Of a stretch of DNA of 60,671 bases, positions 29,228 through 38,952 are shown in pieces. Below the pieces are notes generated by a model. That model saw nothing but the letters and a program-made list of their open reading frames with translations, did no database searches and was not told the origin of the DNA. Numbering within the stretch: the stretch's first letter is position 1; every line of letters starts with the position of its first letter. Origin of the DNA: Leptolyngbya sp. RL_3_1 (GTDB taxonomy: Bacteria; Cyanobacteriota; Cyanobacteriia; Phormidesmidales; Phormidesmidaceae); assembly GCA_012032425.1 (NCBI GenBank), contig JAAUQE010000001.1, positions 1 through 60,671 of the forward strand, given 5' to 3'. A program made the translations under genes and the position numbers.

Positions 29228-29779
29228 ATGAGCATCGAGAAAATTGTCGAGCAAGCGCTCCAGGATGGCTACCTCACCCCTGCAATGGAAGCCGAAGTGG
29301 GACGGATTTGCGATACGGCATCGGAGCTATCCATTGAAGAGTACATGGCCCTTGATCGGCTCATGGGTGCGCTACTCACGGGTGAAGTGGTCGCGGTGCC
29401 CCGGAAGCAGTTCATCAATGTGATGGAAGAACTCGTGCTGACGGAGGCAATCTCGCGGGTCGCTGAAATTGAAGCCAGTACCGATGCCACGTTAGATTTG
29501 GGTGATATTGCGGCCTATGCTTTGAACCGCTTGCCACCGCTCTACGCCACCACCGAAGAGGGGGCACTCTATCAGCGTGATAAAGCTCGGGAAGAATTGG
29601 CAGCCTTGATCGCTGATCAGGTCAAAGATGCGATTTCTCGGAATATGAATCAGCCGGAGTTTTACCCGGAGCGGCAGACCCTGAAGAAGGGAGACGATGT
29701 GTTGGGGCAGGTGAGCAGTTTGTTGAAGGACTATGCCCACAAATTTGAACCCAGCGAACAGGGCGGCGTGTCATCTTAA
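29228..29779 (+). CDS. ComFB-family protein (c-di-GMP receptor type)
   Basis: A cyanobacterial protein with a late-competence ComFB domain. The domain spans about residues 55-125: NVMEELVLTEAISRVAEI, then LDLGDIAAYALNRLPPLYATT. Related cyanobacterial ComFB proteins (CdgR) have been shown to bind c-di-GMP and to affect cell size or motility; whether this one does is inference. An N-terminal helix-rich part of 55 residues precedes it. The ATG at 29228 has GGGG upstream; an upstream start at 29180 is possible. Its 3' end overlaps the end of a small gene on the other strand. An EAL-domain protein lies 2 kb away. Confidence 0.75.
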   Translation: MSIEKIVEQALQDGYLTPAMEAEVGRICDTASELSIEEYMALDRLMGALLTGEVVAVPRKQFINVMEELVLTEAISRVAEIEASTDATLDLGDIAAYALNRLPPLYATTEEGALYQRDKAREELAALIADQVKDAISRNMNQPEFYPERQTLKKGDDVLGQVSSLLKDYAHKFEPSEQGGVSS

Positions 29780-30080
29780 GGTTTCGACGCTTTGGATCAT
29801 CCTCCGTACCCCGTAAAAGGTGAGTAAGGGTTGTGCCGCTGGATCGGTGAGCAGCCAGATTAGGCGTTCGGCGCTCAGCACCCGACCCGCTCCCCAATCG
29901 GTCACTCGTGTAAAATCAGCCAGTTTTTCAGGGTCGGCACTAACAGTCCGCCACGATCCCGGTAGCGATCGCCTGCAAAAGCTGCTGTTTGGGATCGGTT
30001 AAGCCACCCAATGCTTGAGTCGCCAGGGCGAGAAGCGCTGCCGATCTAGTGGCAGATCGATGGGAGGGCGTCATGGGCAT
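29771..30080 (-). CDS. Small hypothetical protein (two frame breaks)
   Basis: An unrecognised gene of about 104 residues, visible only after two corrections. From the ATG at 30080 the frame reads [20 protein letters not shown] and [14 protein letters not shown] base missing beside GCGATCGC at 29964/29965, and a C missing from GATCG(C) at 29953/29954, lead into [18 protein letters not shown] and then [20 protein letters not shown] to a stop at 29771. Both corrections match the defect seen in known genes of the window, and the result is a smooth protein without stops, which supports its reality. It overlaps the ComFB gene end by nine bases. Function unknown. Confidence 0.45.
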
Positions 30081-30229
30081 GGGGGGCATCGGGCTGGACC
30101 AATTTTATGGGGGCGATCGCAACTCTGACCAGGAAAAGGTGGGTAGGGTCGTCTCTCTTCAGGGGGGCGGCCCCTTGTCCGGATGTCCGCTACCCCCTAA
30201 AATTGCAGCCGCTCCCTGTACTCCCTCCT

Positions 30230-31581
30230 ATGACCAGTTCACTCCTTCAATTCACCGAGGGTCCGCCCCACCAGATCTTGACCGTTACTCCCCCCCCTGA
30301 CGGTTTTGCTCTGACCGGTCGCCTGTCGATTCCAGGGGATAAGTCAATCTCCCATCGGGCCTTAATGCTGGGGGCGATCGCCAGTGGTGAAACCCGCATT
30401 CAGGGCTTACTCCTGGGGGAAGATCCCCGTAGCACCGCCGCTTGCTTTCAGGCCATGGGGGCGACTATTTCTGATTTAGAGCAAGACTGGGTAACGGTGC
30501 AGGGGTGCGGCCTCGGCAACTTGCAAGAACCTGACCAGGTTTTGGATGCCGGTAATTCTGGCACCACTCTGCGATTGATGCTCGGGCTGTTAGCCTCCCA
30601 ACCCGGTCACTTTTTCACCGTGACCGGTGATGCCTCTTTGCGATCTCGCCCCATGGGCCGGGTGATCACCCACTAACCGAAATGGGAGCCACCATCTGGG
30701 GACGTCGTCAAAATACTCTGGCTCCGTTAGCCCTGCGGGGGCAATCCCTCAAACCCATTCACTATCAGTCCCCGATGGCATCTGCCCAGGTGAAGTCCTG
30801 TGTATTGTTGGCTGGGCTCCTAACCGAAGGAGATACTACGGTCACGGAACCGAGTCTTTCCCGAGACCATAGCGAGCGGATGTTAAAGGCTTTTGGGGCC
30901 AATCTAACGGTAGATTCAGAGACCTGTAGTGTTACCCTTCATGGCCCTGCTGAATTGGTGGGACAGACCGTGGTGGTGCCGGGAGATATCAGCTCTGCCG
31001 CTTTCTGGCTAGTGGCGGCGGCGATCACCCCCGGTTCCGATCTCGTCGTCGAAAACGTGGGGATTAACCCTACTCGCACCGGCATCCTCGAAGCCCTCCA
31101 GGCCATGGAGGCAGACATTACCCTAGAGAATGAGCGGGTGGTCACCGGGGAGCCCGTAGCCGATCTGCGGGTGCGCCACAGCCCCCTAAAAGCAGCCACC
31201 TTTAGCGGCGATTTGATTCCCCGGATGATTGATGAAATCCCGATTCTGGCGGTAGCGGCCCTCTATGCCCAGGGCACGACGATGATTCGCGATGCGGCGG
31301 AACTCCGGGTAAAGGAGAGCGATCGCCTCGCGGTCATGGCCAGCCAACTCACCGCTCTGGGGGCACAGGTCACCGAACATCCAGATGGTCTAGACATTCA
31401 GGGGGGGGCGTCACTCACGGGGGCCAGCGTCGATAGCCATACCGACCACCGCATTGCCATGAGTTTGGCGATCGCTGCCATGGGCGCTAAAGGCCCCACC
31501 ACCTTGCATCGGGCTGAGGCGGCAGCCGTCTCTTATCCCCGTTTTTGGGATAGCCTCACTCACCTGTGCCAACCCACTTAA
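30230..31581 (+). CDS. aroA: EPSP synthase AroA, class II motifs (one frame break)
   Basis: 3-Phosphoshikimate 1-carboxyvinyltransferase of the shikimate pathway. From the ATG at 30230 it has [77 protein letters not shown] and [10 protein letters not shown]. These match the motif set reported for class II, glyphosate-insensitive enzymes. One C is missing after GATC at 30667/30668; restoring it gives [15 protein letters not shown] and a protein of about 450 residues. The enzyme is essential in phototrophs, so the break is almost surely an error. Confidence 0.93.
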
Positions 31582-31668
31582 ATTAGCCCTGCATTGACCC
31601 TGATGTCGTTAGGGCTGCAAGGTTGCAATGGCAGGGTTTCCCAGGGATGATACAAGGAGGATCTAAGG

Positions 31669-31851
31669 ATGAGGTTTTCCGCCCAACGGGAAGTCAGTAC
31701 GGTGATGGGTCGGCAGGGGTTTAATCAAGGGATGACGCGCATCAGTTTGGTTCATCCCCACCCCTACCCTGCTCAGCCGCAGTTTATCGGGTCCAATGTT
31801 GCTGCCGCGACCAATGCGTGCTGGAGCAGCAGTTGGGCTCTTATTCCCTAG
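31669..31851 (+). CDS. Possible small ORF with strong ribosome-binding site
   Basis: A 60-codon frame whose ATG follows AAGGAGG by eight bases, the strongest Shine-Dalgarno I noticed in the window. The predicted peptide (MRFSAQREVSTVMGRQGF at its start) has no recognisable domain or signal. It ends 14 bases before the EAL protein start, so it could be a leader ORF or, less likely, the displaced true N-terminus of that protein. Coding evidence is limited to the ribosome-binding site and the open frame. Confidence 0.35.
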   Translation: MRFSAQREVSTVMGRQGFNQGMTRISLVHPHPYPAQPQFIGSNVAAATNACWSSSWALIP

Positions 31852-31865
31852 GCAACTGCCCCCCG

Positions 31866-33565
31866 ATGTATAAACTTTTAGTAATTGAAAGCGATGGGGA
31901 GATTCGCGATCGCCGCGTCTCTCTGCTAGAGGACAGTGGCTTTGAAATAATTGTGGCGGCGACGGTGGATGGCGGCCTAAAAATCGCCCAGCGCCAGCCC
32001 CCTGATCTGATTTTGGCGGGGCTCGACCTGACCGCAGACAGCCATGGCCAACTGCTGCAAACGGTGTTGACCAAGTCTGAGCTGGCCGCAATTCCGGTGA
32101 TTGTGATTACCCAGCACAGCGATCGCGATTATCAGCGGCAATGCATCACCCTCGGGGCCGACGACTGCTTGGTGACCCCCTTTACCGACGATGAACTGCT
32201 GGGGGCGATCGCCATTCGGTTGCGTAAGCAAGACGCCCTTACCCAGCGCTATAACACCTTGATGCGCCACACGGCTGAGCGTCTCAATCGCCTTTCCCAT
32301 TACGATAGCCTCACGGATTTACCCAATCACCATCTCCTGCAACAGCGATTGATACTGGCCGTGAATCGCGCTGCGGTGGGCAATCAGCGGGTGGCCCTGC
32401 TCTCCCTCAGTTTGGATCGGCTGCGGCAAATCAATAACACCCTCGGCTTCCCCGCTGGGGATACCCTGCTGCGAGCCGCTGCCCGCCGGTTGACCGGCAT
32501 CTTGCCCCCCTCCACTGCCGTGGCCCGGTTAACCGGCAATCAATTTGCCATTGTCCTCCCCGCCCCCAAGCACCGGGAGGATGTCGCTGCCATTACCGAA
32601 GAGGTGATCGACAGTCTGTCACGATCGTTTTCGCTACCGGGCCATGCGGTTTTTGTCACCACCAGCGTCGGCATTGCCCTATTTCCCGACGACACCCAAG
32701 ATATCAGTACCCTATTGCGCCAAGCGGATGCCGCCTTAGATTGGGCTAAGGGCCAAAAGAGTAATTCTTATCGGTTCTACCGTTCCGATATGCCCGTCGT
32801 TTCAGGAGATGAACTCCAACTCGAAACCTGGCTACGCTATGCCGTTGAACGTCAGGAATTTGAGGTGCGTTACCAACCCAAACAAAATCTCAGGACTGGT
32901 CGAATTGAGGGGGCCGAAGCCTTGATTCGTTGGCATCATGCTGACTATGGCTATGTTTCCCCCGCACGGTTTATCCCCCTCGCCGAGGAAACCGGCCTGA
33001 TTACCCGATCGGGGAATGGATGTTGCGGGCCGTCTGCACGCAAGCGGCCCAATGGCTGGCTGAGGGCCTACCCCCCGTTAAGATTGCCGTCAATTTATCC
33101 AGTGTTCAACTCAACCAGTCCCAACTCTGCGAGGTCTTAAAGCAGATCTTGGCCGATACCGGTCTCCCCACGCAGTCCCTAGAACTGGAAGTCACCGAGA
33201 CGGCCCTGATGCAAGATATCAGCACTGCCCTAGAAATCTTGCACCAGCTCAAGGATTTGGGGGTGGGGCTGGCGATCGATGACTTTGGCACCGGCTACGC
33301 CTCCTTGAGTTATTTGCGAGAACTGCCCATCGATATTTTGAAAATCGATACCTGCTTCGTGCGGGGGGCGGATCACGATCCGAAGAACCAGGCGATTTTG
33401 CAGCGCATTATTGGCCTTGCCCATGACTTCAGCCTATTGGTAGTGGCTGAAGGGGTGGAAACCGAGGCGGAGCTAGCGCTCTTGCGCAGCTATGACTGCG
33501 ATCTCGTGCAAGGGTTTTTAATCGGTGCCCCCATGACCGCAGCAGAGCTGGTGGCCTGCCTCTAG
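31866..33565 (+). CDS. Degenerate REC-GGDEF protein with intact EAL domain (one frame break)
   Basis: A predicted c-di-GMP phosphodiesterase of about 566 residues. The N-terminal receiver (from MYKLLVIESDGEIRDRR) has Gly where the phosphorylated Asp is expected (DLILAGLDL), so it probably cannot be phosphorylated. The diguanylate cyclase site is TGNQF instead of GGDEF, so that domain is probably inactive. The EAL domain looks complete: EGAEALIRWHH, NLSSVQ, LEVTETALMQD, IDDFGTGYASLSYL, KIDTCFV, AEGVET and QGFLIG. One C is missing just before GATC at about 33006; restored, it reads LITPIGEWML. The start at 31866 is chosen as the first Met before the receiver. Confidence 0.85.
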
Positions 33566-33641
33566 GGACATTTCCTCAACGCCCCTGTGTCTGACTCTGC
33601 CGGGGGGCAAGGGGGTTAAGGGGCCAAGGCGATGTAGATGA

Positions 33642-35425
33642 TTAATTCGTAATGGCTTGGCGCATCCAGGCTTCGATGCCATCGGCCAAGGTTTGGGCCA
33701 GTTGTAATTGGGCCTCCGGATCAGTAATCCATTCAAACTCTTGGGGATTGATCATAAAGCCCAGTTCCAACAGCACCGAGGGCGCGACGGTGGGGCGGGT
33801 CAGAGCGAGGTTATTCCAGTAGATGCCGTAAGCCGGACGATTCAGCACTGACACGAGGTAATCGTGCAGGAAGATCGACAGCCCCTGGGCTTGGGGATGG
33901 TACCAAAAGGTGCCAATGCCCGCCGTGTTCAGGGCATCTCCGGCATCGGGCAGGGCGTTGTAATGGATGCTCAGGGCCAGGGTGGGTTCGATTTGGTTGA
34001 TGATATCGACGCGATCGCCCGGATACAAATCCTCGTCTCCCTCCCGAGTCATCACCACCGTTGCCCCCTTCGCCTCTAGCGCAGTGCGCAGCAATTGCGA
34101 AATAATCAGGGTGACGTCCTTTTCGGGATAGCCATTCGGCCCTCTAGCCCCCAAGTCATTTTCGCTGCCGTGGCCGGGATCGAGCAGGATGGTGGTGCCG
34201 CGCAGCGGTTGGTCCGGTGCAACCGCAGGCGGGTGGCGTAAGGAGAGCACGAGGGTGGTGCCCTCGTAATGGAGCTGGTAACCCCAGGGCTGCCCCCGCA
34301 GTTGCAGTCGGTATTGCGCCTGATCCGGCAAGAGCGGTTGCCAGGTAAAGCTGGCGATCGCGGCATCCGGCTGAATATAGATGGTGTCCGTTTGGGGCGT
34401 AGTGTTGTGCAGGGTGAGGGTCAGGCTGTCAGCAGTTTGGTTGACCGTCACCGGTACCGGCACCTCTAAGGGAAACAGGACCTCAGTCCAGCCAGGGCGC
34501 TGGCGAGAGATGGCACTGCGGATGATGGAGTGGGGAGGGACAGTCGCTGACGAAATCTGCGTTTCTGAAGCCCGAATCCAGGCCCCATAGTCGAGCCGTA
34601 GCCAATCTCCATGGCGTCCAATAATCGTAGCCTGGGTGCCCTGGGGTAGGGGGGTGAGGCGAGAATAGTCGGTACTCGGCCCCGTGCGGGCCGTGCCTGA
34701 CGCCGCCACAACGGTCGCGATCGCCAACCCATTCACGGGGAGGGCTGCCAAGGTACCAGGGCCGCTTGGCGAACGGTTTGCTCTCCCAAGGTCAGGGTAT
34801 AGACCGGAGCCGTAGGCGTGATCCCCTCTGGAATGCGGGTACAACCTTCGTAGCGACTAGCCCCCAGGGCAAAGGGGGCGTTCTGAGCAATCAAGACCCC
34901 ATAATTGGCGGGCAGCACCATCGGGTTGGGGCTGGCCTGCAACAGCAAGCGCTGGTCACCCCAGGCCACAGAGACCGTCGCATCCGGAGGGGCGATCGCT
35001 CGAAAACAAAACCGCTCACCGGGTTGATGGGCAATATCCACTGCCGGGGTCAGATCGGTCAGCCCCAGGGTTTCTGGCAAGACTGGAGCCGTGGACAAGC
35101 GGGTAACTTGCAGGGTGAGGGTTTCATCCCCCTGGGTCAACGTAAACTGGTTATCGCCTAAAGCCAAGGGCAGGCTGGGGGCAAAGTGTCCGGCTGGGCT
35201 GCGATTTTCCACGACCTCCCCATTAATCCGGACTTCTTGGTCAGGAGCGGCAGTGCCAATCAGGAAAATTTGATCAGCGGTGGTCTGATGGGTAGAGGGA
35301 GGATAAGCCACAAAGAGAGACTGGGCAGTGGCGGGACTAGCCATGAGCATGATTCCACCCAAGACCCCAAGCCCTAGGATTTCCAGTCCCAGCGATCCCT
35401 GGTGATTAGCCCCCCCTCTTATCAT
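33642..35425 (-). CDS. N-acetylmuramoyl-L-alanine amidase, Amidase_3 type, with SH3 domain (one frame break)
   Basis: An exported peptidoglycan amidase of about 594 residues. It has a signal peptide (LGLGVLGGIMLMASPATAQS), a beta-rich N-terminal part, a bacterial SH3 domain (GTARTGPSTDYSRLTPLPQG to GDWLRLDYGAWI), an AMIN-like region, and a C-terminal Amidase_3 domain. The zinc and catalytic motifs are ILLDPGHGSENDLGARG, YPEKDVTLIISQLL, SIHYNA and VLLELGFMINPQEFEW. One base is missing in or near the C4 run (34737-34740, plus strand) between WQPSP and VNGLAIATVV. The AmiC type acts in daughter-cell separation and septal junction drilling in cyanobacteria. Confidence 0.85.
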
Positions 35426-35794
35426 TGCGATCTCCTCATCTCAGGCCGTTTGGCCCACTTTATCGCTTTTTATCGCTATCGCTTGGCGAGACCCTGGATT
35501 CTCCCCGTCAGGGTCATGCCCCGTATTGCGGCCCAAGTGCTAATCCTGGGGCTGAGGGCCTGCAAACACCACGGTAGTCCATAGAAAATTTTATACGAAC
35601 TTTTCACTAACCCTGTCTCAGTAAAGTTTCGGTGAAAGTATTGTTCAAAGAGGTTTTGAGCAAACAGACATGCAGTAACTTACGAAAAGATACGGAGTAA
35701 TGAAGACAACAACGGGGTGGGGATGCGGAAGTCAGGAGATTCCGCGCCTTCCTGACTCTACGCACGACGATTCTTTAGTGATTCCCTCTGAGCT
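35426..35794. other. Intergenic region with hairpin, divergent promoters expected
   Basis: A 369-base region between the divergent amidase and the membrane-protein gene at 35795. It contains TTTATCGC-like tandem units around 35460-35485 and a hairpin of eight pairs, AGTCAGGA (35730-35737) with TCCTGACT (35750-35757), about 38 bases before the start codon at 35795. The hairpin has no T-run and could be an operator or an RNA element. I see no gene here. Confidence 0.5.
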
Positions 35795-36715
35795 ATGACT
35801 TTTCGAGCTTTACACCTTGGCCTCTACGCTGCTGCACTCTGTCCCGGCCTGCTCTTGGGTGTGCCAGCCGCCCAGGGGATACAACTGACGCCATCGGCTG
35901 ATGCTGATCCGGTGGCGCATCACTTACTGCAAGCCGCTGACTTAAACCAGCTCTTCTCAGTAGAAGCCATGTCAGAAGAGTTAGATGCCAGCCTCAAAGG
36001 CATTCTGGCGCTTCAGGGCCTGGAGTTTTATGCCAATATTCGGAGTACCCCCCTACGCAGTAACCGTTCCTGTATCCGAGCCAGTGCAAACGTCAGTGAT
36101 CCTTGCGGCAGTCGCAACACGGCTACTCCATCCTTAGCGCTGCGGGCGGAAGATGGCGCGCTCGCTAACCAAGCGACTGCTTCGCGAGCCGGTGATGGCG
36201 CGTTGGTTACCGACAGTGCCACAGTTCGGACCGGAGCCTATAGCTTGGCGGGTGAACCAGAGGCACTACGAACGGAGAATGGCATCCTGGAAAATGAGCG
36301 ATTGGAGGCCAGAACGGAAAGTGGATTTCTAGAAACCGAACTCCAAGCCATGGATAAAGCCTCGACCGAGACTGTGATTAATGCTATCGACCAGGATTCA
36401 GGCGATTCCCTGCTGAGTTTAGATGAGGAACCCACCAAAACCGCTGAAGAAATTCGTGCAGAAACCGAAGCCCGTCAAGAACTCTCTCGCCAACGCCAAG
36501 AAAATAGAGCCGCTCGGATAGAGGCGGCTCAGCGCAATCACACTGCTGACATGATTGCCAACGGCGCGCTAGCGGGTTTAGTGGTGGTCACTGTCGTCTC
36601 TGCTGTGGTCTACGATTTGAAGGGCCGGATGGCCCAACTCCTATCGGGTCGCTCACGCTACCGGGTCCACCAGCCCCCCCTCACCCCATCCCCTCACTCG
36701 CCCCTCAGGCGATAG
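35795..36715 (+). CDS. Unknown secreted/membrane protein with short repeats
   Basis: I do not recognise this 306-residue protein. It has a signal peptide (LYAAALCPGLLLGVPAAQG), a helical part, a pair of cysteines in NRSCIRASANVSDPCGSR, and then several degenerate repeats of the type R(A/T)E(D/N)G(A/I)L between about residues 115 and 180. A highly charged coil follows (AEEIRAETEARQELSRQRQE), then one membrane helix (IANGALAGLVVVTVVSAVVY) and a basic tail. This predicts a periplasmic body anchored near the C-terminus. Its last 22 bases overlap the recQ end on the other strand. The frame is intact and codon use is similar to its neighbours. Confidence 0.65.
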   Translation: MTFRALHLGLYAAALCPGLLLGVPAAQGIQLTPSADADPVAHHLLQAADLNQLFSVEAMSEELDASLKGILALQGLEFYANIRSTPLRSNRSCIRASANVSDPCGSRNTATPSLALRAEDGALANQATASRAGDGALVTDSATVRTGAYSLAGEPEALRTENGILENERLEARTESGFLETELQAMDKASTETVINAIDQDSGDSLLSLDEEPTKTAEEIRAETEARQELSRQRQENRAARIEAAQRNHTADMIANGALAGLVVVTVVSAVVYDLKGRMAQLLSGRSRYRVHQPPLTPSPHSPLRR

Positions 36716-38901
36716 GTGCTGCGCACCAAGCGAATCTGATCATAGGTATAGGTGCCTTGCAGGTGAGCGTGAATCTCGCTGAGGCGACCACTGTCAACCT
36801 GAGCGATCGCCCTTGCAATCTCTTCCTGCTCGGCGACTGAGACAATGGGGTTGATGTCTACCACCGTGCCCGCGTCGATCAGCTCAACGAGGTGTCGCAG
36901 AATGGTACTGGTTCTTAAATCCCGCTGTTCGGCAATCTCTGCCAGACTATGGCCCTGGCGATAGAGGTCGAGGGTGAGGGCGTGGGTATGGCCAGGGGCT
37001 GTAGCCTTGCTCTGAGTAGAACGGATGGCCGTTGCCTGGGTGGTCTGATGGGTAGCGGCGTCGGGGATGCCCCGCTCAGTACAAAACTGGGTAATTAAGT
37101 CGATAAAGGTATGGCCATACTGTGCGAGTTTGCGACTCCCTACCCCAGAAATCTGGCTAAAGGTCTGCTGCGTACGGGGTAGCCTTTGAGCCATTTGCCG
37201 CAGACTGGTTTCTGTAAACACCATGTAGGGGGCTACCCCTTGGGCATCCGCCAACTGTTTACGCAGCGATTTGAGTTGCCCTAGAAGCGTGGACTGATCG
37301 GCAGAGGGGACTGCATCCACTTGGGCCTCGCCCCCCGCAAGATCCTCTGGAATGGCCACCTGGACCGTCAGTTGTTTCCGCAGCACCTGCCAACTGGCGG
37401 CATTGAGTTGCAGCACGGGAAACCCATCTGTGGTTTCCTCGACTAAGCCCTGGTGTAAGAGCGATCGTCCCAGCAACTTCCATTGCTCAGCGCTGCGCTC
37501 TTGGCCAATGCCATAGGTTGAGAGCTGATCATGGCCGAGATCACGGATGCGTTTTTTGCGGGAACCGCGCAGCACGTCAATGATGTGAACCATGCCAAAC
37601 CGCTCGCGGCAACGGGCCACGCAAGAGAGAAATTTCTGGGCCTCAACCGTCCAATCTTCTTGGGGACGGGGATAGCGACAGTTGTCGCAGCGATCGCAAC
37701 CCGCCGTGAGGGTCTCCCCAAAGTAGGCCAATTGGATCTGGCGACGACAGACCGTACTCTCGGCATAGTCAATCACCTGACGCAACTGCTGCCGAGCAAT
37801 ATTTTGCTCCTGAGGATCCGGCTTTTGCTCAATGAGATAGTTGATCGTCGAAACATCGGCATAGCTGAAGTACACCGTGCAGTGGGCGGGTTCCCCATCC
37901 CGGCCTGATCGCCCCGACTCTTGGTAGTAGCCCTCTAGGGTACGGGGCAGATCATAGTGCACCACCAGCCGCACATCCGGCTTGTTAATCCCCATGCCAA
38001 AGGCAACAGTGGCGACCATCACCCGCACATCGTCTCGAATAAAGCGATGCTGATGCTCAGTGCGCTGGGTGTCTGACAACCCGGCATGGTAAGGCAAGGC
38101 TGCTACCCCATCCTGCTGTAGACGGGCAGCCACCTCATCTACCCGCTTGCGACTGAGGCAGTAAATGATGCCGCTGCCCTCCAAGCCCTGCACCTGAGTC
38201 AGTAAATCCCCGTAGGACTGCCGCGTCTTCGAGCGGACCTCGTAATAGAGGTTAGGCCGGTTGAAGCTGGCCACTAAAACCTCGGCGCGCTGCAACTGGA
38301 GTTGCTGCACAATGTCGTGGCGGACCCGCTCGGTTGCTGTCGCCGTCAGCGCCAAGACCGCAACCGAGGGAAAGGCGGTACGGAGGCGGTGGAGCTGGCG
38401 ATATTCAGGGCGAAAGTCGTGGCCCCACTCTGAGACGCAGTGGGCTTCATCGATCGCAAACCCCGCAATGCCAACCCGTTGGTGGAGTTGGGTGAGAAAC
38501 GGCCAGAAGTTTTCGCTGAGGAGCCGTTCTGGCGAAAGGTAGAGGAGCTTAGTCCGTCCCTCTAGTAAATCGGCTTGCCGCGATCGCACCGTCATCCCAT
38601 CCAGGCTGCTATTCAGATAGGTCGCGGCGATGCCGTTATTGACCAAGGCATCCACCTGGTCTTGCATCAGGGCAATCAACGGTGAGACCACGACGGTTAC
38701 CCCTAACCGCAGCAGAGCCGGTAGCTGATAGCACAGCGATTTCCCGCCGCCGGTGGGCATCACCACTAGGGCATCTCGCTGGGCTAAAACCGCTTCAATA
38801 ACAGCGCGCTGGTGTAAACGAAACTGGTCGTAGCCGAAAAAATGTTTGAGGGCAGTTTCAAGAGATGGAAACGGACTGGGAGCGACCGATACCATAGGCA
38901 T
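36694..38901 (-). CDS. recQ: ATP-dependent DNA helicase RecQ
   Basis: A 3'-5' superfamily 2 helicase for replication fork and recombination repair, 735 residues. Domains in order: helicase core with Walker A MPTGGGKSLCYQLP and the DEAH region FAIDEAHCVSEWGHDFRPEY, helicase C-terminal domain with RSGRDGEPAHC, zinc site CDRCDNC, RQC winged helix, HRDC domain (about residues 535-610), and an extra helix-turn-helix-like C-terminal extension (DLYRQGHSLAEIAEQRDL). The frame is intact. It stands alone; its 3' end overlaps that of the unknown membrane protein. Confidence 0.95.
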   Translation of the reverse strand: MPMVSVAPSPFPSLETALKHFFGYDQFRLHQRAVIEAVLAQRDALVVMPTGGGKSLCYQLPALLRLGVTVVVSPLIALMQDQVDALVNNGIAATYLNSSLDGMTVRSRQADLLEGRTKLLYLSPERLLSENFWPFLTQLHQRVGIAGFAIDEAHCVSEWGHDFRPEYRQLHRLRTAFPSVAVLALTATATERVRHDIVQQLQLQRAEVLVASFNRPNLYYEVRSKTRQSYGDLLTQVQGLEGSGIIYCLSRKRVDEVAARLQQDGVAALPYHAGLSDTQRTEHQHRFIRDDVRVMVATVAFGMGINKPDVRLVVHYDLPRTLEGYYQESGRSGRDGEPAHCTVYFSYADVSTINYLIEQKPDPQEQNIARQQLRQVIDYAESTVCRRQIQLAYFGETLTAGCDRCDNCRYPRPQEDWTVEAQKFLSCVARCRERFGMVHIIDVLRGSRKKRIRDLGHDQLSTYGIGQERSAEQWKLLGRSLLHQGLVEETTDGFPVLQLNAASWQVLRKQLTVQVAIPEDLAGGEAQVDAVPSADQSTLLGQLKSLRKQLADAQGVAPYMVFTETSLRQMAQRLPRTQQTFSQISGVGSRKLAQYGHTFIDLITQFCTERGIPDAATHQTTQATAIRSTQSKATAPGHTHALTLDLYRQGHSLAEIAEQRDLRTSTILRHLVELIDAGTVVDINPIVSVAEQEEIARAIAQVDSGRLSEIHAHLQGTYTYDQIRLVRSTYRLRGE

Positions 38902-38952
38902 CTAACCAAGCGCATGTAGCTTTCTAGTTTAGGGCTTCTAGTTTAGGGGCTT

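Noticed and set aside
31866-32800. Active diguanylate cyclase
   Set aside because: The active-site motif is TGNQF instead of GGDEF, so cyclase activity is unlikely.
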